A DNA stretch of 64,000 bases from Anticarsia gemmatalis. Taxonomy: Eukaryota; Arthropoda; Insecta; Lepidoptera; Erebidae. Made by a program: the position numbers and the translations under genes. A model generated the notes under the pieces. The model had not been told where the DNA came from and ran no database searches. It saw nothing but the letters and a program-made list of their open reading frames with translations. The stretch covers positions 322,501 through 386,500 of the forward strand of contig NC_134757.1 in NCBI RefSeq assembly GCF_050436995.1. Direction: 5' to 3'. This document shows positions 1 through 10,396 of the stretch, piece after piece (within the stretch, counting starts at the first letter, position 1; each line of letters begins with the position of its first letter).

Positions 1-1
1 G

Positions 2-1108
2 GTGGGCTGCCAGCACCTGCTGCACCTGCACTGTCTCAACCGGCAGCTCGAGGCGCTCCGGGCTAACCAGGTAACTATGACGTATGCGATTTAACCTGCC
101 GGATTTACTCGATTTTATTTTGACAATTTTGCTTCATTCCGAACTCTGGATAGGGACATACAACGTGCGATCTGACTATCAATATACATTTCACGCTTTT
201 CTATTTTCAGTTATGAATTCTAAATCTTCGAGTATAAAAAAATCATGAGATGCCTACTCGACTATAGTATTCTAATCATGTACCGTTGTTCGCAGGAGGC
301 GCTGTACATCGAGTGCCTGGTGTGCGGGCGCGTGTACGGGCCGGGCCCGCGCGCGGGCGGCTCGTGCGGGGAGCAGCCCGCCGGCAGCATGGCGTGGGCG
401 CTGCAGCCCGCCGCCCTGCCGCAGCACCCGCCCTGCACCTCCTCCATACTCGTCACCTACAAGTAAGTACCGAACCACCACACTTAAATCTCATTGGCTG
501 ATTATATAATAATATGAAAATGATTTATATTATTGTATTGTTTATAGTTTCCAGTCGGGTCGTCAAGGGCCGCAGCACCCAGTGCCGGGCGCTCCGTACT
601 ATGCGGTGGGGTTTCCGCGACACACGCTCCTACCAGACACCACGCTCGGTAGACAGGTATGTCATATTTACATAAGAAGTTGTACATCTGTCTATTTAGG
701 TACTGCCCGAAAACTATGAGTATGATTTAACGACTATAATGTCCAGTGAAAAATATTCAATTAGGTGACTGATGATGACGTAAGTCAACCTATTATTCGA
801 CTATCGACGAGTTAAGGCATCCTATCCGAGTAAGCACTTCTAATGTAAAGTTAAATCAAAAAACTTTCACCACCTTATCTTTTAATCTTTAAATTTTCCT
901 GCAGGTTCTCTCAGCCCTCCGCGTGGCGTGGGAGCGCGGGCTGTTGTTCCGAGTATGTGCATCAGTGACGACAGGTCGCGAGCACGTGGTGGCGTGGCGC
1001 GTGGCGCCGCCGCCCGCCGCGCAGCAGCACTACGCGCCGCCCGCCGACCCCACGCGCCTGCTGCGTGCCGCGCTCAACCGCCTGCACGCGCTCGTGCCGC
1101 AACACTGA
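2..1108 (+). CDS. dx: deltex E3 ubiquitin-protein ligase, C-terminal part (5' partial, 4 exons)
   Basis: Exons are 2-70, 296-462, 548-656 and 905-1108 (TGA at 1106-1108), joined by GT-AG introns in matching phase; 182 residues are visible. Residues 3-11, CQHLLHLHC, and 30-33, CLVC, fit the Deltex RING spacing CxHxxHxxC...CxxC. After them comes the Deltex C-terminal (DTC) fold: CGRVYG, then QGPQHPVPG, GFPRHTLLPD, LGRQVLSALRVAWERGLLFRV and TTGREHVVAW. In animals Deltex is a cytoplasmic E3 ligase that regulates Notch trafficking and signalling; the N-terminal WWE domains would lie upstream of the window. Exons are very GC-rich at third positions against AT-rich introns. The usual HHKT signature after the last Trp is replaced by an Ala/Pro-rich stretch. 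Family assignment is firm; the symbol is inferred from the single insect orthologue. Confidence 0.88.
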
Positions 1109-1365
1109 ACATTGCGCATGTAGCAACACACCATGCACATGCGGCAGCACTGAACTATGCGCATGCGGCTGCACTGAACAGTGCATATACCGTAATACTA
1201 TACCACGCACATGCCGCAACACTCAACTATGCACATACGGGAACCCCAAAAGATGCGCATGCCGCAATACTGAACCCTCCGCATGCGGCAAGAGATAATA
1301 CGCATGCTCTAAAGTTGAACTACACGTATGTCAAGAGTATCTTAACGCATGCTGCAATATCCAAC
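1099..1365 (+). repeat. 24/21-bp degenerate minisatellite spanning the deltex stop codon
   Basis: About eleven imperfect units follow one another, mostly 24 bp with several of 21 bp; a typical unit reads GCAGCACTGAACTATGCGCA then TGCG. The first unit contains the last codons and TGA of deltex. Unit lengths are multiples of three, so the frame offset from deltex stays open across the array and would encode an (A-A-L-N-Y-A-H-A)-like octapeptide repeat. I read it as 3'UTR repeat expansion, not a separate gene. Confidence 0.75.
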
Positions 1366-2361
1366 ATCACAAGTTTCAAGTTAGAAAATGACGTTATATA
1401 AGGTACCGTGCCTTTCAACCTTACCTTACTATATTTAGTAGTAAAAAAAATAATTTTTCTGTTAGCTACGGAATTGAAGATAATGTATTTAACACATTAT
1501 TTCAGATATTAATTTAAATAAAACGATTATGAACGCCGAAATGAGCTCGAATATACGAAATTGTAGTAAAACAAACGATACAACGAAACGATTCTAATTT
1601 ATTAGCACGAATGTTCCAAGTTTTAAAGTGCACTTATAATAATATTTTTACGTATTTACTATTTCAATACAACAGTATTTTACATGCATTTGCATACGAC
1701 TGCAAACTAGATCTGCATTTATATTTAACTATACAACATTTAATCAAAAATGTTATTAACATCAAAAGTACTGAAAATATTAGTATTGCGTATACGTCTA
1801 CGCAACAAACGTATACGTACGAATATTGATTTACTGATTCAATAACTTATCGTCAGTAAAAGGTAGGCCTATCTTAGTTAGCTATTCAAATCACCTATCA
1901 CCTATCCAAAATAATAGTTAATTAATAAATATAAAAAATAATATTATTTGACAACTCATACACAGTCATTTGATTCCAAACTAAGCAGAGCTTATACTAT
2001 GGTAACCAAATACCTGATAAACATACTTATATACTTCTAAATACATAGTTTAATGTAAGCAAACTATAGTAGCTATACCCATTGCAGCTGATAGGTCAAG
2101 AATTTTATATAATAAATACCTAGGTATTGTTACATATGTACTTCATTCCATGACACTGAAACTCGAAATATATTGTTTTTTTACTTGTATTAGTCTTCCA
2201 ATGTAAAAATGTTCTTCCATAGTTATATTATATTTGGTAGCTGTATTATAAATAAGAGACTGAGATATATACAATATGTTATATATACTTGTTTGTTGTA
2301 TACTAAGTTTTTATATAAGAAATAAATACTGCTTTTAAAAGACCCTTGGATGTGTATAGTT
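1366..2361 (+). other. deltex 3' flank / probable 3'UTR, with candidate poly(A) signals
   Basis: This is AT-rich sequence without a recognisable gene. AATAAA occurs at 1517-1522 and at 2321-2326; the second is followed by a TGTGT-type downstream element near 2351, which makes it the better cleavage signal for a long deltex 3'UTR. Positions 1949-2040 also occur in a second copy at 17161-17250 and belong to a dispersed repeat. Confidence 0.4.
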
Positions 2362-2364
2362 TTA

Positions 2365-2482
2365 TGCCTGGTTTCTGAGGCACATTTAGCGGTAGTTTAT
2401 CTTTTTAAATTGTCATGTTTATATGAGCTTCAACGCTATTGAATAGATAAACTACCGCTAAATGTACCTCAGAAACCGGGGG
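2365..2482. mobile_element. MITE, PIF/Harbinger-like, copy 1 (118 bp)
   Basis: The element is a near-palindrome. Its left arm GGTTTCTGAGGCACATTTAG continues to GCGGTAGTTTATCT and returns inverted at the right end (AGATAAACTACCGC ... CTCAGAAACC). It is flanked by TTA on both sides (2362-2364 and 2483-2485), the TWA-type 3-bp duplication of PIF/Harbinger elements. Sister copies lie at 14695-14816 and 56093-56181. Confidence 0.7.
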
Positions 2483-2536
2483 TTAGTGATATAATGATGT
2501 ACACTTTTTTAAAGTATAGAAGAATAAGGCCAATTT

Positions 2537-2685
2537 TTTTCGGTGGGGACTTCATTGTGGGTTTGATTCCCAGCTTAAACAAAAGTTCAATTTGCTTATA
2601 TTTATCTCGAGAGGTTGTACTTCGTGTCCGTTGTTTGTATGTTTGTAAAAGACTCCGTAACCATAGAAAAGGTGTCATCATTTTA
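2537..2685 (+). mobile_element. tRNA-derived SINE (family A), diverged copy
   Basis: The B-box-like GGGTTTGATTCCC is followed by the family tail GGTTGTAC, CGTGTCCGTTGTTTGTATGT and TTGTAAAAG. The A-box half is not recognisable. The tail matches the better copies at 3693, 4718 and 37851. Confidence 0.55.
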
Positions 2686-3053
2686 TCACATAATATAAAT
2701 ATACGATCAGTATTTAGTTGTAATAGTTAGAGTATATACTTTATAGATATCTTGCCAGTACGAGCTAGTTATTGATATTGCGACCAGTGTTTGTTTTGGC
2801 GCTAGTATCGACACTTATGTTAAACGATGTACTGAACACACCGAAAGCCTGCGCAACTCTTTGCGGGAGATAAATATCCCTGAATGACGAATAAAATGAA
2901 CAAAATGAAATAGTTTTAATACGATGTGTGATTTATTAATACGGTGGTAAGAGAAGGTGGTATTCTGAAAGACAGAAAAGTGCGGTAATTTTACGCGGGA
3001 TTTTTAACATGCCAAACATAAAGTTCGCTTAAAAATTGACGATTATTATATTA

Positions 3054-3472
3054 CTAGCTGACCCGCGCAACTTCGCTTGCGTCACATAAGAGAGAATGGG
3101 TCAGAATTTTCCATGTTTTTGTAACACTTTTTACTGTTACCTACTCTGCTCTTATTGGTCGTAGCGTGATGATATAAAATATGCTTTTTTTTCACGAAAA
3201 ATATTCACAAAATTATTTATATCTCTTAGTATAACGAAGTCGCGCTAAGGCATATCCGCCATTAAAACAGTTGCCATGGCAACGGAATTTTGTTAATTCA
3301 ATGTCATTATTATATTGATTTTTCGCGACTTCGTTGAATTTTCTGAATTTTCCCGGGAAATGCGTCATTTTCCCGGGGTAAAAAGTAGCCTATGTCCTTT
3401 CTCGGGTATCAAAATATCTCCATACCAAATATCATGCAAATTGGTTCAGTAGTTTAGACGTGATTGAGTAGC

Positions 3473-3515
<43 letters not shown>

Positions 3516-3546
3516 GTTACTTTCGCATTTATAATATTAGTATGGA
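3054..3546 (-). mobile_element. non-autonomous Helitron (lepidopteran Lep1 type)
   Basis: Read on the minus strand it starts TCCATACTAATATTATAAAT and ends with a short hairpin (CGCAAGCGAAGTTGCG) just before terminal CTAG at 3057-3054. No target duplication is expected or seen, and the flanks are A and T. A (CAGA)n tract at 3472-3516 lies near its 5' end. The 3' terminus resembles the copies at 8983 and 9294, while the middle resembles the copy at 53723, so it may be a chimera of two subfamilies. Confidence 0.75.
3472..3516. repeat. (CAGA)n microsatellite
   Basis: About eleven tandem CAGA units inside the Helitron at 3054-3546, near its 5' terminus. Confidence 0.9.
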
Positions 3547-3692
3547 TGGTTAAAAATAAATAAATACAACAATGACCTCTATCGCAACTAGCGCCATCTA
3601 CACACAGCTCAATACGTATAGTGCCTTAGTAGATTTTATATTTTGGAAATAAGATCAATTGAAAATTCAGTTACATTATTTTTTTAGAGATT

Positions 3693-3899
3693 GACTGCCC
3701 CTGTGGCGCAGTGGTCGCCACGCCGCTACCATTGCGTCGGGAGGTCGTGGGCTTGATTCCCACACGAGACAATTATTTGTGCGATCCTCAAATCATTGTT
3801 TCGGGTCTGGTTGTACTTTGTGTCCGATGCTTGCATGTTTGTAAAAGTCCCTGCGACACAAGAGGAATTCTTAGTGCGGGAGTTATCTTTAAAAAAAAA
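3693..3899 (+). mobile_element. tRNA-derived SINE (family A), nearly complete
   Basis: The head has an A-box-like TGGCGCAGTGG and a B-box-like GTGGGCTTGATTCC. Then comes the tRNA-unrelated body (TTTCGGGTCTGGTTGTACTT, TTGTAAAAGTCCCTGCGACA) and an A-rich tail. The same order recurs in about eight copies in this window, on both strands. It is not a functional tRNA, because no clover-leaf 3' half follows the B box. Confidence 0.8.
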
Positions 3900-4269
3900 G
3901 ATTGTTGACCCAGCGTCTAATCGGGCTTAAGCTAAAATATCAACCAAGAAAACTTTGTTTAGCTTTTACACAGATTATACTTTTAGCTGTCTTATTGATC
4001 TTATTTCCAGCCCTACGCAATATCTTGTGTAATATAATTATATTTAGTTAATAATTAATTAGCCACCGTCTTCCGACGCTCTTCCATTAAGCTTTACTAT
4101 ATTATTTATATTATATATAGTTTACTTTATATAGTACATAAGACAAGCATTTATTTCGACAATTTATAATTACGTGCCTTTTTGTATAGATATATAGTTA
4201 TGATGTTTGCTCAACCAAAACATCCCGGCAGTAAAGTTAAACATACAAAGAAAATATACATCTGCCTTT

Positions 4270-4640
4270 GGCCTAAGCAGAAGATATTATGACTGCTGTT
4301 CACAGGGTCTCGGGTTTGATTCCTGTTACTTACTAGCAAATCGTTTAAAAAAGACAGCCAGAAAGACAGACAGCAAAAAGCATTTGGTCTAAGCCAGGGG
4401 GTTCCCAACCTTTTCTTAGTCCGGGACCACTTTATATTATTCTTGTTAGCAGGGACCACTATGTTAGTATATTAAAAATAAGGTGTAATAATCATACTGA
4501 TAATTTTAAATTTTATCATCATTCGCGGTCCATATTTTGACTTCCACGGACGACTGCTTGGGAACTACTGGTCTAAGCAAAAAAAAAATATTGTGACTAC
4601 TGATCACTGGGTTGAGAATTCGATTCCCGCGGCGGGTAAA
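4270..4640 (+). repeat. degenerate tRNA-like tandem pair split by a hAT MITE
   Basis: Two related segments, near 4270-4330 and 4571-4640, each read GG(C/T)CTAAGCA..., ATATTRTGACTRCTG and then a B-box-like sequence (GGGTTTGATTCCTG, GAATTCGATTCCCGC). The 176-bp element at 4395-4570 lies between them. They look like an old SINE dimer of a family I cannot name. Confidence 0.35.
4395..4570. mobile_element. hAT-type MITE with perfect 8-bp target duplication (176 bp)
   Basis: Terminal inverted repeats are CAGGGGGTTCCCAACC at the left and TTGGGAACTACTG at the right (inverse CAGTAGTTCCCAA), the CAGNGGTTCCCAA form of Charlie-like hAT elements. GTCTAAGC is repeated exactly at 4387-4394 and 4571-4578, an 8-bp duplication as hAT transposases make. 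There is no coding capacity. Confidence 0.85.
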
Positions 4641-4717
4641 ATGTTAAAGAATCTTAGAAAAAGAGCCCGGCTAACAAGTAAGTGACTATACGCTCCCATA
4701 ATATAACCGACAAGTTA

Positions 4718-4900
4718 GACTGTCTCCGTTGCGCAGTGGCTTTGGTCGCCACGCCGATACCACTGTGTCGGGAATTCGTGGGTTCGATTCCCACACGGAG
4801 CAATTATTTGTGTTTGTGTCCGTTGTTTGTATGTTTGTAAAAGTCCCTGCGACACAAGAACAATTCTTAGTGCGGGAGTTCTGTCATAAAATAAAAAAAG
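4718..4900 (+). mobile_element. tRNA-derived SINE (family A)
   Basis: A-box-like TTGCGCAGTGGCTTTGG and B-box GTGGGTTCGATTCCC are followed by the shortened family body (GTGTCCGTTGTTTGTATGTT, TGCGACACAAGA) and an A-rich tail. It lacks the segment between CAATTATTTGTG and GTGTCCG that is present at 3693. Confidence 0.8.
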
Positions 4901-5293
4901 TGTGTATTTGATACATCTCTGGGTTACACTTTGATGTTTAATACGCGTGATACTATAAAAACAATATGTCTGGATGATAAATTGTTTTCTGTTGTTTGTT
5001 GTGACTGAAGTTTATTAGAGTAATCGTAGTTAATTTAGTTCACGAGTCCAAATTATGTTTTTGTTTTGATGATTTAAATCGTTACGCCAATTACGAATTG
5101 GTTGAGCAAACAAACATACTACAAGATCATGGGAATTAGTCATATGAAACACTAGTTTTAGCTCGCGGCATCGCTTGTCTTGTTTATGTTTTGTAAAAAT
5201 GACCTGTTTGGGATACAAAATGTAAATAAAAAAATCTGATTGGCTGTTTTGGCGTTAAGAGGGACAAACGAACACACACACAATTAAAATCCT

Positions 5294-5475
5294 TATACTA
5301 TAAATGCTAAAGTTTGTGTGAATGCATGTGCATGTGTGTGTATGTTTGTTACTCTTTCACTCAAAAACTACTGAACGGATTTGACTGAAATTTAATACAT
5401 AGATAGTTTAAAACTGGATTCACATATAGGATTATTTTTACCCCGTGAAAAGCTAATTAAATTATTTAAATGTTT
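5294..5475 (+). mobile_element. Helitron 5' fragment (diverged)
   Basis: It begins TCCTTATACTATAAATGCTA and continues with GTTTGTTACTCTTTCACTCA and CTACTGAACGGATTTGACTG, the typical 5' part of lepidopteran Helitrons. It decays near 5475 and no CTAG 3' end is found. Confidence 0.5.
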
Positions 5476-6391
5476 GTATGATTGATTCCCTTGATATTGT
5501 GTCGATTGCCGCAATGTAGCCAAATGTTGCCATATTGTAGATTCAGTTGCCAAAGTAAACGTTGTTAGCGCACTTTGGTTTATTTATAGCAGCTCAGCTC
5601 CACAAATATTTTATTGTTTAATAAATATACGTTATTTATGAACTACCGTTGATTTTTATTGCCTTTAACATAAATCATCATCTTCAGCGGCTAATCATTT
5701 TATATGAAACTTTTACGTGTATAAGAATAAGATTTCTTTCATACAATTAGTAGTTAGTTTTTAAACTACTGCTTGTACAGAAACCTGATACTAATTTGTT
5801 AAATGGGTCCTGAACAATAACCTGAACAATAAGAAATTTTACAACATTTCATTCATTGGTTTATGTGCTGAGGGATGAATGATGGATGAAATGCACTGCC
5901 TGACAAATAAAGGGAAAAATTGTTTCAAAGGGCAATCTACTAAAATCTTACTCATCGAGATGAATCTCAAAACGCATGAGTTCTACTGAAAATTATGCTA
6001 CAGTTTATTTAGCAGTTCTATATAGCAAATAAGAAAGAATAGATTCCCACGATATGATTATTACTAAAATGTTCAAGTACATTTTTTAACACTACAATTT
6101 AAGTAAAAAACTTAACATTTCAAAGTAAATATATTTTTATGTAAAATTGAAGGTACATATTACATAATTATATCATTAATATGTAACGTGGGCTTGAAGG
6201 AAACAACAGTGAACATGCAAGGACGATTATGGCGTCGTAATATAATTGAAAACATCACGTTGATCGCAAATGAACGCGTCCGGTCGTCCGCTGCCCACTT
6301 GACACTGAATATAGACCATATTAACACAAGTAATGTCTTGATACTAGGTCACAATATATTTTGGTAATGGAGCATAGGACCTCGTGGCTAA

Positions 6392-6600
6392 GCAAGCCGC
6401 CGGGATCAATCTCTGAGGCTAAAGTGCGCTTGCTGAGGTTTTTCCGCGGATTGGAGACCATAGCATAAATGTCGAGTTCCTCCATGTTTCGGAAGGCTCG
6501 TTAAATTGTGGATTCCGGCTGTCATTTTCAAAAGTCTTTGTCAGTTGTTACCAGTAGGCAGAAGCTTGAAAGTCTGTCATGTCCAGGATAACCATTGTAT
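6392..6600 (-). repeat. fragment of a dispersed LINE-type repeat
   Basis: The stretch around TGTTTCGGAAGGCTCGTTAA, GGATTCCGGCTGTCATTTTC and GTCAGTTGTTACCAGTAGGC is the complement of a segment at 29457-29668. A related piece lies at 42553-42700. The family is common in moth genomes; I take it for the 3' region of a non-LTR element. Confidence 0.45.
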
Positions 6601-8258
6601 TGTTTGTCTTTTGAGGCATAGGAAATGGTGGTCTAAGTGGCAGTATAATTATTTCCAGGTAAATGATAATGGTTCGATCCTGTGTCAGTCAGAAAAAAAA
6701 ATGTCATTCAGAAGTTCAGCAAAGCAAAGAAATGTGTCCCATTTGTATCTCAAGTCTTGACCTCATAAAGTAAAAAAAAGTAATAAAGATATTGGTGAAT
6801 GTCCTTCTACTTCCTAATAAAAATCCTTGTGCGTAGTTCCTGTTAAGTTGAACAAGTGTCAGTGCCTAAAAATAGTCTGAATAATGACCTACATCTCATC
6901 CTGTAGACTAGTTGGCGTCGCGTCGCAGGAACTGTGTAAGGCGAAGTCTAGAGTATGTGTTACATAATAATATAGGTTTTACATTAAGGGTATCACAGCT
7001 TAGGAATATGTGTCTAATCTGCCTGCTAGATATAGTGACAGTAAGTGTATGAAAACGTTTGTCATATTTTCTTCAGATCAGCTTATAGTTATCCAAAAGT
7101 AAAAAAGACAAGGCCTAAATAATGTGGTATTCATTTGATAAGAATATGAAAAAGGTTTTGTTTGTAGAAATTATCGAAGTCAATCTATTTAGAATTATTA
7201 TTTAATTTTCGAAAGACCAGGGTAAACTTCTCCGCCCTAATGACCCTACAAGTTCCTACAAAATTTTTACACGTGTGCGGGAGTAATTTCAGTATCTGCC
7301 ACTATTAGGTAGATATGTATCTTCAACTCCCAGCAAATTTCAGTTATTTAGCTCATATTTAGTGTTTAAACCTAATATTAAAAAGATTAGCTGTTGCAAC
7401 AAAATAAATGCAGTGAAATTTACTCAACACGTGTAAATTGCACTTATGAATAGAGTTAAATTAATCCAACATATAAATAATAAAAAAAAAATACCCAAAT
7501 CAGGAAAAAAAATTAAGTGTGAGTACGTCAAATTATCCTTTCCTTGTATAGGGGTGCGCAGAGACCAGAGAAAGCCAAAAAATTTTTTTAACCAATTTTT
7601 TCTTAAATATTGTTCCTATATTTAGGTACTTATACAATTTGGACCTTAATACTACGTTTTGAGTTAGTTTACGACCTTCAATAACTTTCTTGCTCCTAAT
7701 CTGAAATAATCTAATATTACTTACTCCATATGAATGTTAAAAAAAAAACTATATAATAATAGTTTTTTTTATTATTAATAATTTATAAATTAACTATTAT
7801 TAGTATTTCTTATGTATTTCTGTTAAAATGTCAAGTTATTACCAAATATTGATCATCAACATGAAAAAGTGGTACGCAATATTAAGTAAATCTACTTACT
7901 TATGAAAAAAACAACAATGTCCTGATAAAAAATATGTTCGAACTGTTCGAAGGTCACAAATGTTTTTGCGTAATGTAAACCATTGCATGTTTCAATTTGT
8001 AATTAAAATGTGATTAGTCTTATTATTAGGTATTTAGAGATTAGAAACGCCGTTTTTAGCTCTTCTTATAATAGGCGTGTTTATCAAAACAAAATTATTG
8101 TTATAGATAAAATCGAATGAGGAAGAATAATAATCAATAAAGTATTTTTTTTGCAACTTTACATTTGGATAGCCGAATAGTTTAAGCATTTGTTTCCCAT
8201 GCAAATTCGGGGTTTATAACTAAACATACTGATATACTTTCGAAGATATGATATGTAT

Positions 8259-8459
8259 CTCTACCATTGTGTCGAAAGGTCGTGGGTTCGATTCCCACAC
8301 GCAACAATTATTCGTGCTATCCACAAATATTTGTTTCGGGGTTTCGGGTCTGGTTGTACTTTGTGTACCTACGTTGTATGTATGATTGTAGAAATCCCCG
8401 AGACACAAGACCAATTAATGCGAGAGTGGTATTTAAAAAAAAAAACAAAGAAAAAAAAA
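8259..8459 (+). mobile_element. tRNA-derived SINE (family A), 5'-truncated
   Basis: It starts inside the head (CTCTACCATTGTGTCG), keeps the B box GTGGGTTCGATTCCCAC and the body CGGGTCTGGTTGTACTTTGT, and ends in long A-runs. The A box is missing. Confidence 0.75.
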
Positions 8460-8982
8460 CTTACTTTAACAGTAGGAAACATCGTGCAGAAAACTTGCAT
8501 GCTTGAGAGTAATTCTACTTTATCCATTGGATAGTCTTATCCCGCACTTGATTTTTTTTTATATAAATTACTTTAATTAATAGGCTTAGCTTGATACAGC
8601 AACTAAAGTACTAAAGTCAAATGGACTAAAATGTTTGCATTGTAAGTATATGATAATAATATGCGAAGAAGCTTGCAAAACTATAATATAAATTAGATAA
8701 TCCTTGACATAGAATACATTTTAATATTCTAAAACTTTAAAACTAAACAGTTGTCAACTTACTAACAATATAGGTAGGTTGAAAATAACTTCAAAATTTA
8801 AATTTAAAGAATTTGGCGTGAAAATTTCGTGCTCTTATAGAGCCTAAGATTAACAGAAGAGAAGGGGTGGGTCTACTATTATTTAACAAGAGATGGACAA
8901 ATTCTTGTGTTTTTTAATACAATTATATTTATTTTAGAATCTGCTGTGTTTGAAAATAAAAGAGACTGCGGTTATAAACTAT
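8460..8982. other. intergenic, nothing recognised
   Basis: AT-rich sequence; I found no gene, repeat family or clear regulatory site. Confidence 0.5.
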
Positions 8983-9244
8983 CTATACTAATATTATAAG
9001 CTGAAGAGTTTGTTTGTTTGATTGTTTGTTTGTTTGTTTGTTTGTTTGAACGCGCTAATCTCAGGAACTGCTGGTCCGATTTGAAAAATTCTTTCAGTGT
9101 TAGATAGCCCATTTATCGAGGAAGGCTTTAGGCTATATATCATCACGCTACGACCAACAGGAGCAGAGTTACAGTAAAAAGTGTTACAAAAACGGGGAAA
9201 ATTCTCTCTTATGTGACGCAAGCGAAGTTGCGCGGGTCAGCTAG
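8983..9244 (+). mobile_element. non-autonomous Helitron (Lep1 type), complete
   Basis: It starts TCTATACTAATATTATAAGC after an A, carries a (TTTG)n tract at 9008-9048, and ends with hairpin CGCAAGCGAAGTTGCG followed by CGGGTCAGCTAG before a T. The 5'-TC, 3'-CTAG, subterminal hairpin and A/T insertion site are the Helitron hallmarks. It lies tail to tail with the copy at 9294-9545. Confidence 0.85.
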
Positions 9245-9293
9245 TCAATAATATGGGTATGTAAAAAAAAAAAGTTCGTACATTTATTTAATA

Positions 9294-9545
9294 CTAGCTG
9301 ACCCGCGCAACTTCGCTTGCGTCACCTAAGAGAATGGGTCAAAATTTTCCCCGTTTTTGTAACATTTTTCGTTGCTACTCCGCTCCTAATGACCGTAGCG
9401 TGATGTTATATAGCCTATAGCCTTCCTCGATAAATGGGCTATCTAACACTGAAATAATTTTTCAAATCGGACCCGTAGTTCCTGAGATTAGCGCGTTCAA
9501 ACAAAAAAACAAACAAACTCTTCAGCTTTATTATATTAGTATAGA
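9294..9545 (-). mobile_element. non-autonomous Helitron (Lep1 type), complete, inverted copy
   Basis: On the minus strand it begins TCTATACTAATATAATAAAG at 9545 and ends CTAG at 9294. It is closely similar to the copy at 8983-9244 along its whole length. The two CTAG ends face each other across 49 bp (9245-9293), making an inverted repeat with arms of about 250 bp. Confidence 0.85.
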
Positions 9546-9994
9546 TTTCCGGGAAACGCTTTGCTTGACGTTTCGGCACAGGTCACCGCAGTGGCGTATC
9601 CATTTGCGACTAGCCTGCCTTGAAGGAAAATTTGTTTAAGGTTTTATACAAACAATACCTACATAAAGTCTCCCAATTTTTTAATGAGTATAGACCGACA
9701 CGAACGCCTTTTGCTACGGTATCTACAGATTTCTTTTGTTTTTCACATTCCTATCGTCCTATTACCAATTCGACTACTTAAAAAACATTTCGTAGAACAA
9801 TAGTTGGCCTCTTCTACAGCACAAACTACGCAACACGCAACTGGGATGACATTATTTATTAACGCCACGGATTGTCCTTGACATTTGATATAACGGGGTA
9901 TCCTGAGACCAAACTGGTTGCTCACTCATCATTGTAAACACAATAACAATATTTGGTACTTACATACTTAATATCATGCATGTCTATTATTGTC
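9546..9994. other. intergenic, nothing recognised
   Basis: No gene, known repeat or site was recognised in this AT-rich stretch. Confidence 0.45.
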
Positions 9995-10396
9995 TATCCA
10001 AAGCTGTAGGCAGAGGTTTATGAATACACACCTTTCGTTACTAACAATGTTAGTCCCACATAACAGGGGGCGAGCCTTTTACCATTTACCGGGCACGTTA
10101 CTAAAGTCCGGGCTACGTTATTAAACCCGTTACTTTCCCTCTGCAGGGCAAGAGTCACCTCCGAACGAGGGAGAGGGTAGGCCTTGAGTCCACCACGCTG
10201 GCCAAGTACAAGTTGGGGACTTTGCAGCCCTCAATAAATGTATTAAACAAATTTTAGGCAAGGTTTCATCATCGCGAATGAAAAATATTGTAAAAAGAAT
10301 TGAAAAAACCAAAAGTGGTTTGTTTGACACGAGAATCGATTCGGAGATTCTTGAGAAGCAGTTGTTTACGCTACCGACTGCGCCACTGAGGCGGTC
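9995..10396 (-). repeat. composite SINE/LINE-derived repeat, minus strand
   Basis: Read in reverse, the stretch near 10396 is GACCGCCTCAGTGGCGCAGT, a tRNA-like SINE head. At 10245-10140 comes the tail of SINE family B (GCGTGGTGGACTCAAGGCCT ... CTTGCCC), then a segment around GTTACTAAAGTCCGGGCTAC. It is probably two or more old insertions fused by decay. Confidence 0.45.

Larger units (their letters stand above)
4901..8258. other. intergenic, no gene seen
   Basis: Apart from the Helitron fragment at 5294-5475 and the LINE-type fragment at 6392-6600 I see only AT-rich unique-looking DNA. Open frames here are short and lack familiar motifs, biased codon use or splice partners. Confidence 0.5.

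Noticed and set aside
928..1401. 157-codon plus-strand frame overlapping the last deltex exon
   Set aside because: The first part is deltex in the wrong frame and the second is the minisatellite, whose unit length keeps every stop-free frame open. No homology or splice signal supports it as a separate gene; it is kept only as a finding.
3472..3516. CRISPR-like array
   Set aside because: It is a simple (CAGA)n microsatellite in a Helitron. No repeat-spacer structure exists anywhere in the window, and the DNA is eukaryotic.
3711..3790. tRNA gene
   Set aside because: A- and B-box-like sequences are present, but there is no matching acceptor stem or complete clover leaf, and the same SINE body and A-rich tail follow each copy. 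All such sites here are SINE heads.
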